From contig MKVX01000023.1 of the NCBI GenBank assembly GCA_001899255.1, positions 343,660 to 407,659 on the forward strand: 64,000 bases of DNA, read 5' to 3'. The notes beneath the pieces are model-generated. The model was not told where the DNA came from. It did no database searches and was given only the letters and a program-made list of their open reading frames with translations. Shown here in pieces: positions 54,912-63,656 of this stretch. A program made the position numbers and the translations under genes. Position 1 is the stretch's first letter. Each line of letters opens with the position of its first letter. This stretch comes from Rhizobiales bacterium 62-47. GTDB lineage: Bacteria > Pseudomonadota > Alphaproteobacteria > Rhizobiales > Xanthobacteraceae.

Positions 54912-56207
54912 ATGCCCGCACCCAAGCCGCCTGCATTCGAAACGCTGAGCCTCTACGCTGGCCACCATCCCGATCCGATGACGGGATCGCGTGCTGTCCC
55001 GATTTACCAGACCACATCCTTCCTGTTTCAGGATGCCGATCACGCCGCTGCACTGTTCAACCTTGAACGCGCGGGCCACATCTACACGCGTATTTCCAAC
55101 CCGACTGTATCGGTACTCGAGGAGAGGCTGGCCGCGCTCGAAAACGGCGTCGGCGCGGTCTGCACGGCCAGCGGCATGGCGGCCCTGCATCTGGCGATTG
55201 CGACAATCCTGAGCGCCGGCGATCACATCGTCGCCTCATCGTCGCTCTACGGCGGCTCGATCAATATCCTGACCCATACGCTGCCACGCTTCGGCATCAC
55301 CACCACCTTCGTCAAGCCGCGCGATCTCGACGGCTTCCGCGCCGCCATCAAGCCGAACACGCGTTTGGTGATCGGCGAAACCATCGGAAATCCTGGCCTT
55401 GAAGTACTCGACATTCCGAAGGTCGCGGCGATCGCGCACGATGCCAAGATTCCGCTGCTGATCGACAATACTTTCGCTACGCCCTATCTGAGCCGGCCAA
55501 TCGAGCTGGGCGCCGACATCGTGATGAATTCGGCGACCAAATGGATCGGCGGCCACGGCATCGCCATTGGCGGCGTGGTCGTTGACGGCGGCAACTTCGA
55601 TTGGCGTGCATCCGGCAAGTTTCCCGGCCTGACCGAGCCCTATGCCGGCTACCATGGCATCGTCTTCGACGAGCAATTTGGCCGCGCCGCGTTCATCATG
55701 CGCGCACGTACTGAGGGCTTGCGCGATTTCGGCGCCTGCATGTCTCCTACCAATGCATTTCAGTTGCTGCAGGGCGTCGAAACCCTCGGGCCGCGCATGG
55801 ATCGGCACCTGCAGAACACCGCTGCCGTGCTCGAATTCCTGACCGCCAACAAGGCGGTGGATTGGGTCGTCCATCCATCGCTGCAGGATCATCCGGATTA
55901 CGAACTCGCCAAGCAGCTGTTGCCGAAGGGCGCCGGCTCCATCATCAGTTTCGGCATCAAGGGCGGCCGCGCCGCCGGTAAGAAGTTCATCGAGTCGCTG
56001 CGGCTCATCAGTCACCTCGCCAACGTCGGCGACGCCAAGACGCTTGTGATCCATCCCGCCAGCACGACACATCAACAAATGGATGCAGCACAACTCAGAG
56101 CCTCTGGTATCGGCGAGGAGTTGGTGCGGCTGTCGATCGGAATCGAGGCGGCGCAGGACATCCTGGATGACCTCGGCCAGGCGCTTCGCGCATCGCAGAG
56201 GGTTTGA
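54912..56207 (+). CDS. metY: O-acetylhomoserine sulfhydrylase family protein
   Basis: A 431-residue PLP enzyme of the Cys/Met metabolism family. It begins PPAFETLSLYAGHHPDPMTG, has AVPIYQTTSFLFQDADHAA, RISNPTVSVLEERLAALENG, and the PLP Lys in MNSATKWIGGHGIAIGG, with the insertion (WRASGKFPGLTEPYAGYHG) characteristic of O-acetylhomoserine aminocarboxypropyltransferases. It makes homocysteine from O-acetylhomoserine and sulfide. ATG 54912 has no strong ribosome site. The hydrolase gene follows after 3 bases. Confidence 0.92.
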   Translation: MPAPKPPAFETLSLYAGHHPDPMTGSRAVPIYQTTSFLFQDADHAAALFNLERAGHIYTRISNPTVSVLEERLAALENGVGAVCTASGMAALHLAIATILSAGDHIVASSSLYGGSINILTHTLPRFGITTTFVKPRDLDGFRAAIKPNTRLVIGETIGNPGLEVLDIPKVAAIAHDAKIPLLIDNTFATPYLSRPIELGADIVMNSATKWIGGHGIAIGGVVVDGGNFDWRASGKFPGLTEPYAGYHGIVFDEQFGRAAFIMRARTEGLRDFGACMSPTNAFQLLQGVETLGPRMDRHLQNTAAVLEFLTANKAVDWVVHPSLQDHPDYELAKQLLPKGAGSIISFGIKGGRAAGKKFIESLRLISHLANVGDAKTLVIHPASTTHQQMDAAQLRASGIGEELVRLSIGIEAAQDILDDLGQALRASQRV

Positions 56208-56210
56208 ACA

Positions 56211-56993
56211 ATGCAGCTCTCCGTGAACGGTATTGAAACCTTCATCGCTACCGGCGGTCGCGATTTCGACGCTTCGCTTCCAACTGTCGTCATGCTGCAC
56301 GGCGCGGGATTCGATAGCTCCACCTGGGCACTGCATAGCCGCTGGTTTGCTCACCATGGCTATTCCGTACTGGCGCCGGATCTTCCGGCCCACGGACGCT
56401 CCAAAGGTACTGCGCTGACAACCATCGCCGACATGGCGGATTGGACCGCGGCCCTGATCGCCGCTGCCGGCGCAAAGCAGGCCTGGTTGATCGGTCACTC
56501 GATGGGTTCTTTGATCGCGATCGAGACCGCAGCGCGGCATCCTGACAAGGTGACTCAACTGAGCCTGCTGGGGACAGCAGCAGCGATGACTGTCGGTCCC
56601 GAATTGCTGAAGAATGCCGAAGCCAACGACCACGCCGCCATCGATATGGTCTCGATCTGGGGGCTCGGCTTCCGCGCGGAATTGGGCGGCTGTCTCTCGC
56701 CCGGCCTGTGGATGCACGGCAGCGCCCAGCGCGTGCTGGAGAATACGCCCGACGGCGTGCTGTTCGCCGACCTTCACGCCTGCAACAGCTATCAGGGGGC
56801 TGTTGCAGCTGCGAGCGAGGTAAAGGTCCCACTCACCCTGATACTGGGCGAGCGCGATATGATGACTCCGTTGAAGGCTGGAAAGGCGCTCGCGGCAGCC
56901 AACCCGGATGCCCGTACTGTCGTGCTCCGCGGTGCCGGCCACATGATGATGACGGAGCAACCCGATCAGGTGTTGGCTGCGTTGCGCGGCTAG
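56211..56993 (+). CDS. Alpha/beta hydrolase
   Basis: A 260-residue hydrolase with MLHGAGFDSSTWALHSRWFA (oxyanion), nucleophile in LIGHSMGSLIAIETAARHPD, Asp in GERDMMTPLKAG and His in GAGHMMMTEQP. It is cotranscribed with the sulfhydrylase gene (3-base gap). It resembles haloperoxidase/esterase-type hydrolases. A link with sulfur amino acid metabolism is only positional. Confidence 0.88.
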   Translation: MQLSVNGIETFIATGGRDFDASLPTVVMLHGAGFDSSTWALHSRWFAHHGYSVLAPDLPAHGRSKGTALTTIADMADWTAALIAAAGAKQAWLIGHSMGSLIAIETAARHPDKVTQLSLLGTAAAMTVGPELLKNAEANDHAAIDMVSIWGLGFRAELGGCLSPGLWMHGSAQRVLENTPDGVLFADLHACNSYQGAVAAASEVKVPLTLILGERDMMTPLKAGKALAAANPDARTVVLRGAGHMMMTEQPDQVLAALRG

Positions 56994-57035
56994 CGGACGA
57001 ACGCTTGACCGCTCCTACGGAGGCGGCGAACGCAA

Positions 57036-57875
57036 TTAATTCTCCAGTTCGATCAGCACCGGCTGATGATCCGACGCGTCAGTCACTGTATTGACTTCGA
57101 CCCGATTGATCCGGCCGCACAGGTCTTCCGTGACGAAGATGAAGTCGCGGCAATCCGGTCCGCTCGCCCATTGAACATGATCGTGGATGCCGCAAGTCGA
57201 CGGGCGCGGCCCCGTACCGTAACGGCTCGTCCAGGCATCCCGATAGTTTAGGCCACGACGATGCGAGTCCTGCAGCAGCGCGTGCTGCGGATCGGATACA
57301 TCGAAATTGAAATCTCCGCACAAAAGGCTCGATGCTGCCACCGTCTGCGCAACATAGGGGTCGACATGCTCACGCTTGGCGACGAGCGGACTTGTCGACG
57401 CTTCCTCCTGCAAGTCGAGCAGCCGTTCAATTTGGATCTGACGCTGCGTCGACGAATGAAATTCCAGGTGCGTATTGACGGTTCGCACCGGTCCGAACGC
57501 AGTCTGTACTGTGACATCCAATGCCTGTCGGCGCATGCTGCGAACGGTCGCCGCGCCCGGCCATGGCAGCAAATGACTGGCGATCTGCAACACCGGCAGA
57601 CGCGATAGCGTCATGTTGCCAAACCGATGTATTCGTCCGTCGCCATCGATGGTTTCCACCGCGGGACGAAAGACCGGACGATGATCCGGCAAGAGTCCGG
57701 CAATGATCGCGCTCTGGTCCTCGCCGCCGTCTAGTTTTTGGAGGTTGTCGGAGACTTCCTGAAAGCAGAACACGTCCGCGTCAGCCAGTTCCTTCGCAAC
57801 GGAAACGATCCGCGCCAGATCCACCCTGCCGTCGCACCCCTTTCCCCATTGAATATTCCAGGTGATCAGACGCAT
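57036..57875 (-). CDS. Endonuclease/exonuclease/phosphatase family protein
   Basis: The 279-residue protein has the EEP fold: MRLITWNIQWGKGCDGRVDL (Asn and Gln), DVFCFQEVSDN (metal Glu), NTHLEFHS, LCGDFNFDVSD and the terminal DASDHQPVLIEL (catalytic Asp/His). These enzymes cleave phosphodiesters or phosphates, including phospholipid heads. ATG 57875 overlaps the permease stop by one base, so it is the last gene of the ugp-like operon, in the place where a glycerophosphodiesterase (UgpQ) stands in Escherichia coli. Confidence 0.88.
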   Translation of the reverse strand: MRLITWNIQWGKGCDGRVDLARIVSVAKELADADVFCFQEVSDNLQKLDGGEDQSAIIAGLLPDHRPVFRPAVETIDGDGRIHRFGNMTLSRLPVLQIASHLLPWPGAATVRSMRRQALDVTVQTAFGPVRTVNTHLEFHSSTQRQIQIERLLDLQEEASTSPLVAKREHVDPYVAQTVAASSLLCGDFNFDVSDPQHALLQDSHRRGLNYRDAWTSRYGTGPRPSTCGIHDHVQWASGPDCRDFIFVTEDLCGRINRVEVNTVTDASDHQPVLIELEN

Positions 57876-58684
57876 CAACGAATACCCGCCCGCATGAATG
57901 ACTGCACGAATTGCCGCTGGAATAGCAGGAATGCGATCAGTAGCGGCGCCATCGTCATCACCGTTGCGGCGGTGATCACGGACCAATCGACTCCAGTCTC
58001 GGGGGCGCCGAACACCGCAAGCCCAACAGTCAACGGGCGGCTACTCACCGAATTGGTGACAATCAACGGCCAAAGGAAGTTATTCCAATGATAACTGACG
58101 GAAACAAGGCCGAACGCGACATAGGTTGGACGCGCCAGCGGTACGTAAACGCGCCAGAGAATCTGGAGCGGCCCCGCTCCTTCGACTCGCGCAGCTTCCA
58201 CCAATTCCTGCGGGATACTCTTGAACGTCTGCCGCAGCAGAAAGATGCCGAAGGCGCTCGCCAGATATGGCAACGCGATTGCCGGGATGGTGTCGAGAAA
58301 CCCCAATAACCCGATCATCCGATAGTTCTCGACGATCAGCACGTCCGGCATGATCATCAATTGCAACAACACCAATGCGAAGGCGATGCTGCTACCCCTG
58401 AACTTGAACCGTGCGAAGGCATAGGCAGCAAGCGTCGACAACACCAGTTGCCCGATCAGGACCAGCACCACCAGAACCACGGTATTTAGATAATAACGGC
58501 CGAAGGGCGCCTGATTCCAGGCCCGCGCAAAATTTTCCAGCGTCCACGGCGCTGAAAGGCTGAACGACGTGGCATAGGCGGCCGGGTGCAAGGCACTCCA
58601 GAACGCATAAGCCAGCGGTGCCAGCCACAATAGCGCCAGCAGCCACGCCGCAACCGCTTCGAGGGGATGCGTGCGCCCGTTCAT
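57875..58684 (-). CDS. ugpE: Ugp-like ABC permease (UgpE position)
   Basis: A 269-residue permease of the carbohydrate CUT1 class with about six helices and the EAA loop QELVEAARVEGAGPLQILWRVYVPLARPT (in sections). It starts at ATG 58684, overlapping the ugpA stop as ATGA. Together with the other subunits it would import glycerol-3-phosphate or a related phosphodiester; the ligand is assigned only by similarity. Confidence 0.85.
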   Translation of the reverse strand: MNGRTHPLEAVAAWLLALLWLAPLAYAFWSALHPAAYATSFSLSAPWTLENFARAWNQAPFGRYYLNTVVLVVLVLIGQLVLSTLAAYAFARFKFRGSSIAFALVLLQLMIMPDVLIVENYRMIGLLGFLDTIPAIALPYLASAFGIFLLRQTFKSIPQELVEAARVEGAGPLQILWRVYVPLARPTYVAFGLVSVSYHWNNFLWPLIVTNSVSSRPLTVGLAVFGAPETGVDWSVITAATVMTMAPLLIAFLLFQRQFVQSFMRAGIR

Positions 58685-59601
58685 TGATAATGGATCCTGC
58701 GGTCCAGATAGCCGAATTTCAGCAGCGCAAGCGTGCTCAGGATGACCAGCAGAACAACGGTCAGAGTCGCGGCGTAGGCCGAGTCCTGAAAGGTGAATGC
58801 GACCTCGTAGATATAGTATAGCAGCAGCGTGCTGGCGTTGCTGGGGCCGCCCTTGGTCATGATGACGAGGTGATCGACGAGCTTGAATGAATTGATTACC
58901 GCATTGATTGCCACGAACAGCGTCGTCGGCATCAGCAGCGGGAATGTGATGCGGCGGAACGTATACCAACGGCTGGCGCCTTCCACCGCTGCGGCCTCCT
59001 CAAGATCCGGGGATAATTGCTGAAGCGCGGCGAGATAGAAGATCATGAAGAACCCGGCTTCCTTCCAGATCACCATGACGATCAGGCAGCCCATCACGGT
59101 GCTCGGCTCGCCAAGCCAGTTCCACGCCGACAGGCCGAACAGACCGCGCAATTGATCCAGCAAGCCATAGTCCGGGGTGTAGAAGAACAGCCAGATGTTG
59201 GCGACCGCGATCATCGGCAGCACGGTCGGCGTGAAATAGGCCAGCCGCAGGAAACCCCGGCCGCGCATGTTGCGATTGACCCACAATGCCATCAGCAAAG
59301 CGAGCGCTATCGAGGTCGGAATGGTCCCGAGCGCGAACCAGAAATTATTGATCAGCGCTTTCCAGAAAATCGGGTCGGCAGCCATCGCGCGATAGTTATC
59401 GGCACCGACGAAGACCTCCGTCCCGTTACGCCGCGCGACGAACAGGCTGTGCCGGATCGTTGCCAGGATTGGATAGTGCGTGAAGGCAACCAACAGCACC
59501 GCAGCCGGCAACAGCAACAGCCACGCATTGACCGCATTCCACCACGCATACGAGCGCGGCTTGCGGGATATCAGCGGATGCGTATCGGTTTGGCCGGACA
59601 T
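58681..59601 (-). CDS. ugpA: Ugp-like ABC permease (UgpA position)
   Basis: A 306-residue CUT1 permease with a charged N-terminus (MSGQTDTHPLISRKPRSYAW), about six helices and the EAA loop DLEEAAAVEGASRWYTFRRITFPLLMPTT (in parts). ATG 59601 is chosen over an upstream ATG at 59625. The substrate-binding protein gene lies 47 bases upstream. Confidence 0.87.
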   Translation of the reverse strand: MSGQTDTHPLISRKPRSYAWWNAVNAWLLLLPAAVLLVAFTHYPILATIRHSLFVARRNGTEVFVGADNYRAMAADPIFWKALINNFWFALGTIPTSIALALLMALWVNRNMRGRGFLRLAYFTPTVLPMIAVANIWLFFYTPDYGLLDQLRGLFGLSAWNWLGEPSTVMGCLIVMVIWKEAGFFMIFYLAALQQLSPDLEEAAAVEGASRWYTFRRITFPLLMPTTLFVAINAVINSFKLVDHLVIMTKGGPSNASTLLLYYIYEVAFTFQDSAYAATLTVVLLVILSTLALLKFGYLDRRIHYQ

Positions 59602-59648
59602 CGGATATGAGGCCGGACGGCGCAAAACCGCGCCCGGCCTCTCGGTCC

Positions 59649-60926
59649 TTATTTATAAGCCCGCAGCACGCGATCGGCCTGCTGCTGGGCACCTGCCAAG
59701 GCCTCCTGCGGGCTCTGTGTGCCGGTGACAGCCGCCTGCACGGCATCGCCAACGAACTTGTAGATGCGCCCGTTCTCGTGCACCGACAATTCCGGTACGG
59801 CGAATTCGAGTTGGTCGCGCGCGACCGTCGCCGGCGGGAAGCTCTTGGCATAGGCTTCCATGTCCGGCGTCTTGTACGCCGAGGGTGACACCGCAACATA
59901 CCCTGTTTTGATGCTCCATTCGGCGGCACGCTCGGGTGCAGTCATCCACTGAATGAACTTTACCGCAGCCTTCTGCTGTTCAGGCGTTGCGCTCTTGAAA
60001 ATGTAGAAGCTGCCGCCGCCAGTCGGCGACCCGCGACGCTCCTTCGCTGGCAACATCGCGACGCCGAAATTGAACTTGGCGCCATCCTTGACGGCAGTCA
60101 GATTGCCGGTGGTGTGCCACATCATCGCCGTCTTGCCTTCGAGGAAATCGGTCCGCAGCGTCGCCCAATCGATGCTTCCCTTGGGCATCACGGATTGCTT
60201 CCGCGAGAGATCGACCCAATAGTCAAGCGCTGCAATGGTCTTGGGTGCGGTGAGGTAAACCTCGTTGCCGGCCTCGTTCATCAGCTTCTGGCCATTCTCG
60301 ATCGCCAGTGCCTGCAGCATCCAATAGGCGTACCCTGTCGACGGAATCTCGATGCCCCAGCGCGCGACGTTGCCGGACGCGTCCTTCTTCACCAGCTTGG
60401 CAGCCATGCTCGCCATTTCATCCCAGGTCGCAGGTGCTTTCTCGGGATCAAGTCCGGCTTCCTTGAAGGCATCCTTGTTCCAGTACAGCACGATGGTCGA
60501 GCGCTGGAAAGGAATGCTCCAGGTCTTGCCATCGATCTGCCCGTTGGCCATGAACGCCGGGTAGAATTCCTTGAACCACGCTTTATCGGCGACAAGCCCG
60601 TCCATCGGCACAATCGCGTTCTCGTCCATCAGTGTGAACACGTCGGTCGAGAGCAGCACCGAAAGTTGCGGCGGCTGACCGCCCTTCATCGCGGTCATCG
60701 CCTTGGTCATGGTGTCGGTATAATTGCCGGCGTAGACCGCCGTTACCTTGATGTCGGCATTCTCCTTCTCGAAGCGCGCCACCATGTCATCAATGATCTT
60801 GGTGACCGGACCACCCACCGCCACTGGATAATACATGGTGAGGTCGACGGCGGCAGCCGGGCGCGGCGCAAGCGCCGAGATCGCAACCGCAGCAGCAGCC
60901 AACATCGTACGCCCGAAAACCTTCAT
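59649..60926 (-). CDS. ugpB: Ugp-like extracellular solute-binding protein
   Basis: A 425-residue periplasmic binding protein with a signal peptide (MKVFGRTMLAAAAVAISALA, cleaved after AAA before VDLTMYYPVAVGGPV). UgpB-type features include TKAMTAMKGGQPPQLSVLLSTD and TGGGSFYIFKSATPEQQKAA. AGGAG lies three bases before ATG 60926. It binds the ligand for the UgpAE channel. Confidence 0.88.
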   Translation of the reverse strand: MKVFGRTMLAAAAVAISALAPRPAAAVDLTMYYPVAVGGPVTKIIDDMVARFEKENADIKVTAVYAGNYTDTMTKAMTAMKGGQPPQLSVLLSTDVFTLMDENAIVPMDGLVADKAWFKEFYPAFMANGQIDGKTWSIPFQRSTIVLYWNKDAFKEAGLDPEKAPATWDEMASMAAKLVKKDASGNVARWGIEIPSTGYAYWMLQALAIENGQKLMNEAGNEVYLTAPKTIAALDYWVDLSRKQSVMPKGSIDWATLRTDFLEGKTAMMWHTTGNLTAVKDGAKFNFGVAMLPAKERRGSPTGGGSFYIFKSATPEQQKAAVKFIQWMTAPERAAEWSIKTGYVAVSPSAYKTPDMEAYAKSFPPATVARDQLEFAVPELSVHENGRIYKFVGDAVQAAVTGTQSPQEALAGAQQQADRVLRAYK

Positions 60927-60977
60927 GCGCTCCTCCCCCGTTTACAATTGGCGACACATGCGCCGTAACTTGCCGTT

Positions 60978-61994
60978 TCAACTGGATGCGATCTGCGTTT
61001 GGTCATCCGCAACCGTGTCCAGCCGCCGGCCCGACGATCCCTCGAAATGATGCTCATGGATGCTATCCCAAGCAAGCCGGATTGTATCGCCCGACGCAAC
61101 CTTGCTGAACCCGTTCTGCCGCACCGCAACCGGTTTCCCGTCAATCTCGCAAAGGACGATGCTGTCGGCACCGAGATGTTCGATGGCCTTTACCTGCGCC
61201 ATACGACCGTCTTGTGACACGACCCGGATATCCTCCGGACGAATTCCAATCAGCCTGTCCCCCGCGGTAAGCAGGTTCATTGGCGGCGTGCCGATAAAGC
61301 GCGCCGTGAATGCCGTTTCGGGCCGATTATAGAGTTGCTCCGGCGCGCCGTTCTGTTCGACGCGACCTTCGCGCATCAATACGACACGGTCGGCCATTGT
61401 CATGGCTTCGGTCTGGTCGTGAGTGACATAGACCATCGTCATGCCGAGGCGTTGCTGCAGCGCGCGGATTTCGGTCCGCATTTCATGCCGCAACTTGGCG
61501 TCGAGATTGGAGAGCGGCTCATCCATCAGGCAGACTTTCGCTTCGGCAATGATGGCGCGTCCCAGCGCCACGCGCTGGCGTTGACCGCCGGACAATTGCG
61601 ACGGCTTGCGATCCAGCAATTGACCGAGACCGACAATATCGGCAACACGCTTCAGCCGCTCATCACGCTCGGCCCGCGAGACGCGACGTACGCGAAGTCC
61701 GAAAACAATGTTCTCCGCGACGCTGAGATGCGGGAACAGCGCATACGATTGAAAGACCATGGCGATCCGGCGCTGTGCCGGCGTCATGTGAGTGACGTCA
61801 ACATCTCCGATCGTCACGGTTCCGCCGTCGGGCTGTTCCAGCCCCGCGATCAAGCGCAGCGTCGTCGATTTCCCGCAGCCCGAGGGTCCGAGCAGGACCA
61901 GCAGGGAACCTTCATCGGCCGTCAAGCTGACATCATCGACCGCACGGAACGCCCCCCAGCTCTTGGTGATGTGGTCAAGTCTGATGGCAGACAT
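60978..61994 (-). CDS. ugpC: Ugp-like ABC ATPase
   Basis: A 338-residue CUT1 ATPase: Walker A GPSGCGKSTTLRLIAGLEQP, Q-loop VFQSYALFPHLSVAENI, signature LSGGQRQRVALGRAI, Walker B CLMDEPLSNLDAKLR, and a C-terminal MOI/TOBE regulatory domain (PPMNLLTAGDRLIGIRPEDI). Here it is the first gene of the unit (order C-B-A-E-phosphodiesterase-like), unlike the B-A-E-C-Q order of Escherichia coli. Confidence 0.93.
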   Translation of the reverse strand: MSAIRLDHITKSWGAFRAVDDVSLTADEGSLLVLLGPSGCGKSTTLRLIAGLEQPDGGTVTIGDVDVTHMTPAQRRIAMVFQSYALFPHLSVAENIVFGLRVRRVSRAERDERLKRVADIVGLGQLLDRKPSQLSGGQRQRVALGRAIIAEAKVCLMDEPLSNLDAKLRHEMRTEIRALQQRLGMTMVYVTHDQTEAMTMADRVVLMREGRVEQNGAPEQLYNRPETAFTARFIGTPPMNLLTAGDRLIGIRPEDIRVVSQDGRMAQVKAIEHLGADSIVLCEIDGKPVAVRQNGFSKVASGDTIRLAWDSIHEHHFEGSSGRRLDTVADDQTQIASS

Positions 61995-62015
61995 GATCGA
62001 TCCTGCTTAACGGCG

Positions 62016-62038
62016 CGACGTTGCACTAATCAACGTCG
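62016..62038. promoter_or_regulatory. Dyad upstream of the ugp-like operon
   Basis: CGACGTTG-N7-CAACGTCG is a perfect 8-bp dyad located 21 bases upstream of the ugpC start and a few bases after the monooxygenase stop. It may be an operator for the operon or a weak terminator of the upstream gene. Confidence 0.45.
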
Positions 62039-62041
62039 GTC

Positions 62042-63553
62042 CTAGCCATAAAGAAAGGCCTTGTCATCTAGATCGATAGCGGGAAGCTCGTCCTTCTCGC
62101 TCCAGTAATCCTGGCTGTGCCGCCATTCCGGTTTGTCACCGCGCTTGGGCAACAAGTGCATACCGCGCATCAGATAGCCTGGATTGAAATTCTCCGAGTC
62201 CATCCACGGCAGCAGCGGCATATCCTCATCCTCTGGCCGGAGCACAGGTACCACGCGCTTCGCACCCTTCGCCTTCATGTGATTGAGCAGACGGCAGACA
62301 AAATCAGCCACGAGGTCGGACCGCAAAGTCCAGCTGGCACGAAAATATCCGAATACCCATGCCATGTTGGGAACGCCGGTAAACATCATGCCGCGATAGG
62401 TCACCGTTTCCGCGAAATCCAGCGGACGGCCATCGATCTGAAAGGCGATATCACCAAGCACATTCAGATTGAAGCCAGTGGCGGTCACGATGATATCGGC
62501 TTCGAGCGTCATGCCGGATTTCAGCAAGATACCCTTTTCGGTGAAACGCTCGATCTCGTCGGTCACCACCGACGCCTTGCCCGAACTGATGCCCTTGAAC
62601 AGATCGCCATCCGGAACGAAGGCAATACGCTGCCGCCACGGCCGATAGCGTGGCGTGAAATGCGTATCGATATCGTAGTCCTTGCCGAGGAAGGCACGAA
62701 CCGCGCCCAGCAACTCCGCCGTAACCTTCTCCGGCTCGGCGATGCATCGCCGCGTGAACGCCTCCTGATCGAACAGGATCTTGCGCCGAACGATCTCGTG
62801 TATCCACGTCTCGTCGATCTTCAGCTCGCGCAACGTGTTGGCGAGATCATTGGCGTTACGGCCAGTGATGAAAAACGTCGGCGAACGTTGCAACAGCGTG
62901 ACATGCGCGCAATCGCTGGCGATGGCCGGCACGAGTGTTGCGGCTGTCGCCCCGGAACCAATGACGATGACGTCCTTACCCTTATAATCGAGATCCTCAG
63001 GCCAATTCTGCGGATGGACGATCTTGCCCTTAAAGCGATCGATATCGGGCCAATCCGGCGTGTACCCCTCCGAATGACGGAAATAGCCCTGGCACATCCA
63101 AAGGAAGTTCGCCTCGTAACGTAACGTTTCACCGGTATCGGTCCGGACCGCTTCGATATGCCAGAGGTTGTCCGTGCTTGACCAACGCGCAGACACAATT
63201 TTCTGCTGATAGCGGATATGGCGAGCGAGGTCGTTCTCCTCGATGACCTCACCCATGTAGCGCAGGATTTCGGCGGCGGTCGCGATCGGCGCACCGACCC
63301 ACGGCTTGAATCGATAGCCGAACGTATAGAGATCGCTGTCCGAACGAATGCCGGGGTAGCGGTGCGTGAGCCAGGTGCCGCCAAAACTGTCCTGCGATTC
63401 CAGCACGACATAGCTCATCCCGGGACACTGCTGCTGGAGATGATAAGCTCCGCCAACGCCGGAAATGCCTGCGCCGACAATCAGCACGTCAAATCGTTCG
63501 GCCGTCGTCCTGGAATTTGGCAACGGCCGTTCCTGCGCAACCATGTCCGTCAT
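62042..63553 (-). CDS. EthA-like flavin-containing monooxygenase (Baeyer-Villiger class)
   Basis: A 503-residue FAD/NADPH enzyme: FAD motif VLIVGAGISGVGGAYHL, GGTWLTHRYPGIRSDSDLYT, the class fingerprint region GYFRHSEGYTPDWPDIDRF, the NADPH motif VIVIGSGATAATLVPAIA and DIIVTATGFNL. It inserts oxygen into ketones or oxidises sulfur/nitrogen, as EthA does with thioamides. ATG 63553 is used. It is followed by the ugp-like operon (48-base gap) and preceded by a thiolase gene on the same strand. Confidence 0.9.
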   Translation of the reverse strand: MTDMVAQERPLPNSRTTAERFDVLIVGAGISGVGGAYHLQQQCPGMSYVVLESQDSFGGTWLTHRYPGIRSDSDLYTFGYRFKPWVGAPIATAAEILRYMGEVIEENDLARHIRYQQKIVSARWSSTDNLWHIEAVRTDTGETLRYEANFLWMCQGYFRHSEGYTPDWPDIDRFKGKIVHPQNWPEDLDYKGKDVIVIGSGATAATLVPAIASDCAHVTLLQRSPTFFITGRNANDLANTLRELKIDETWIHEIVRRKILFDQEAFTRRCIAEPEKVTAELLGAVRAFLGKDYDIDTHFTPRYRPWRQRIAFVPDGDLFKGISSGKASVVTDEIERFTEKGILLKSGMTLEADIIVTATGFNLNVLGDIAFQIDGRPLDFAETVTYRGMMFTGVPNMAWVFGYFRASWTLRSDLVADFVCRLLNHMKAKGAKRVVPVLRPEDEDMPLLPWMDSENFNPGYLMRGMHLLPKRGDKPEWRHSQDYWSEKDELPAIDLDDKAFLYG

Positions 63554-63656
63554 TCAGGCTTCCTCGGATCGATCATGCGACACCGCAGGCCTGTCGATCA
63601 TGCCAGCGGCTACAGACAAAACAGAACGCGGCGGAAAGCTCTACGCCATATTGTAT

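Noticed and set aside
55236-56960. 574-residue minus-strand open frame
   Set aside because: Antisense to the sulfhydrylase and hydrolase genes, with no recognisable domain.
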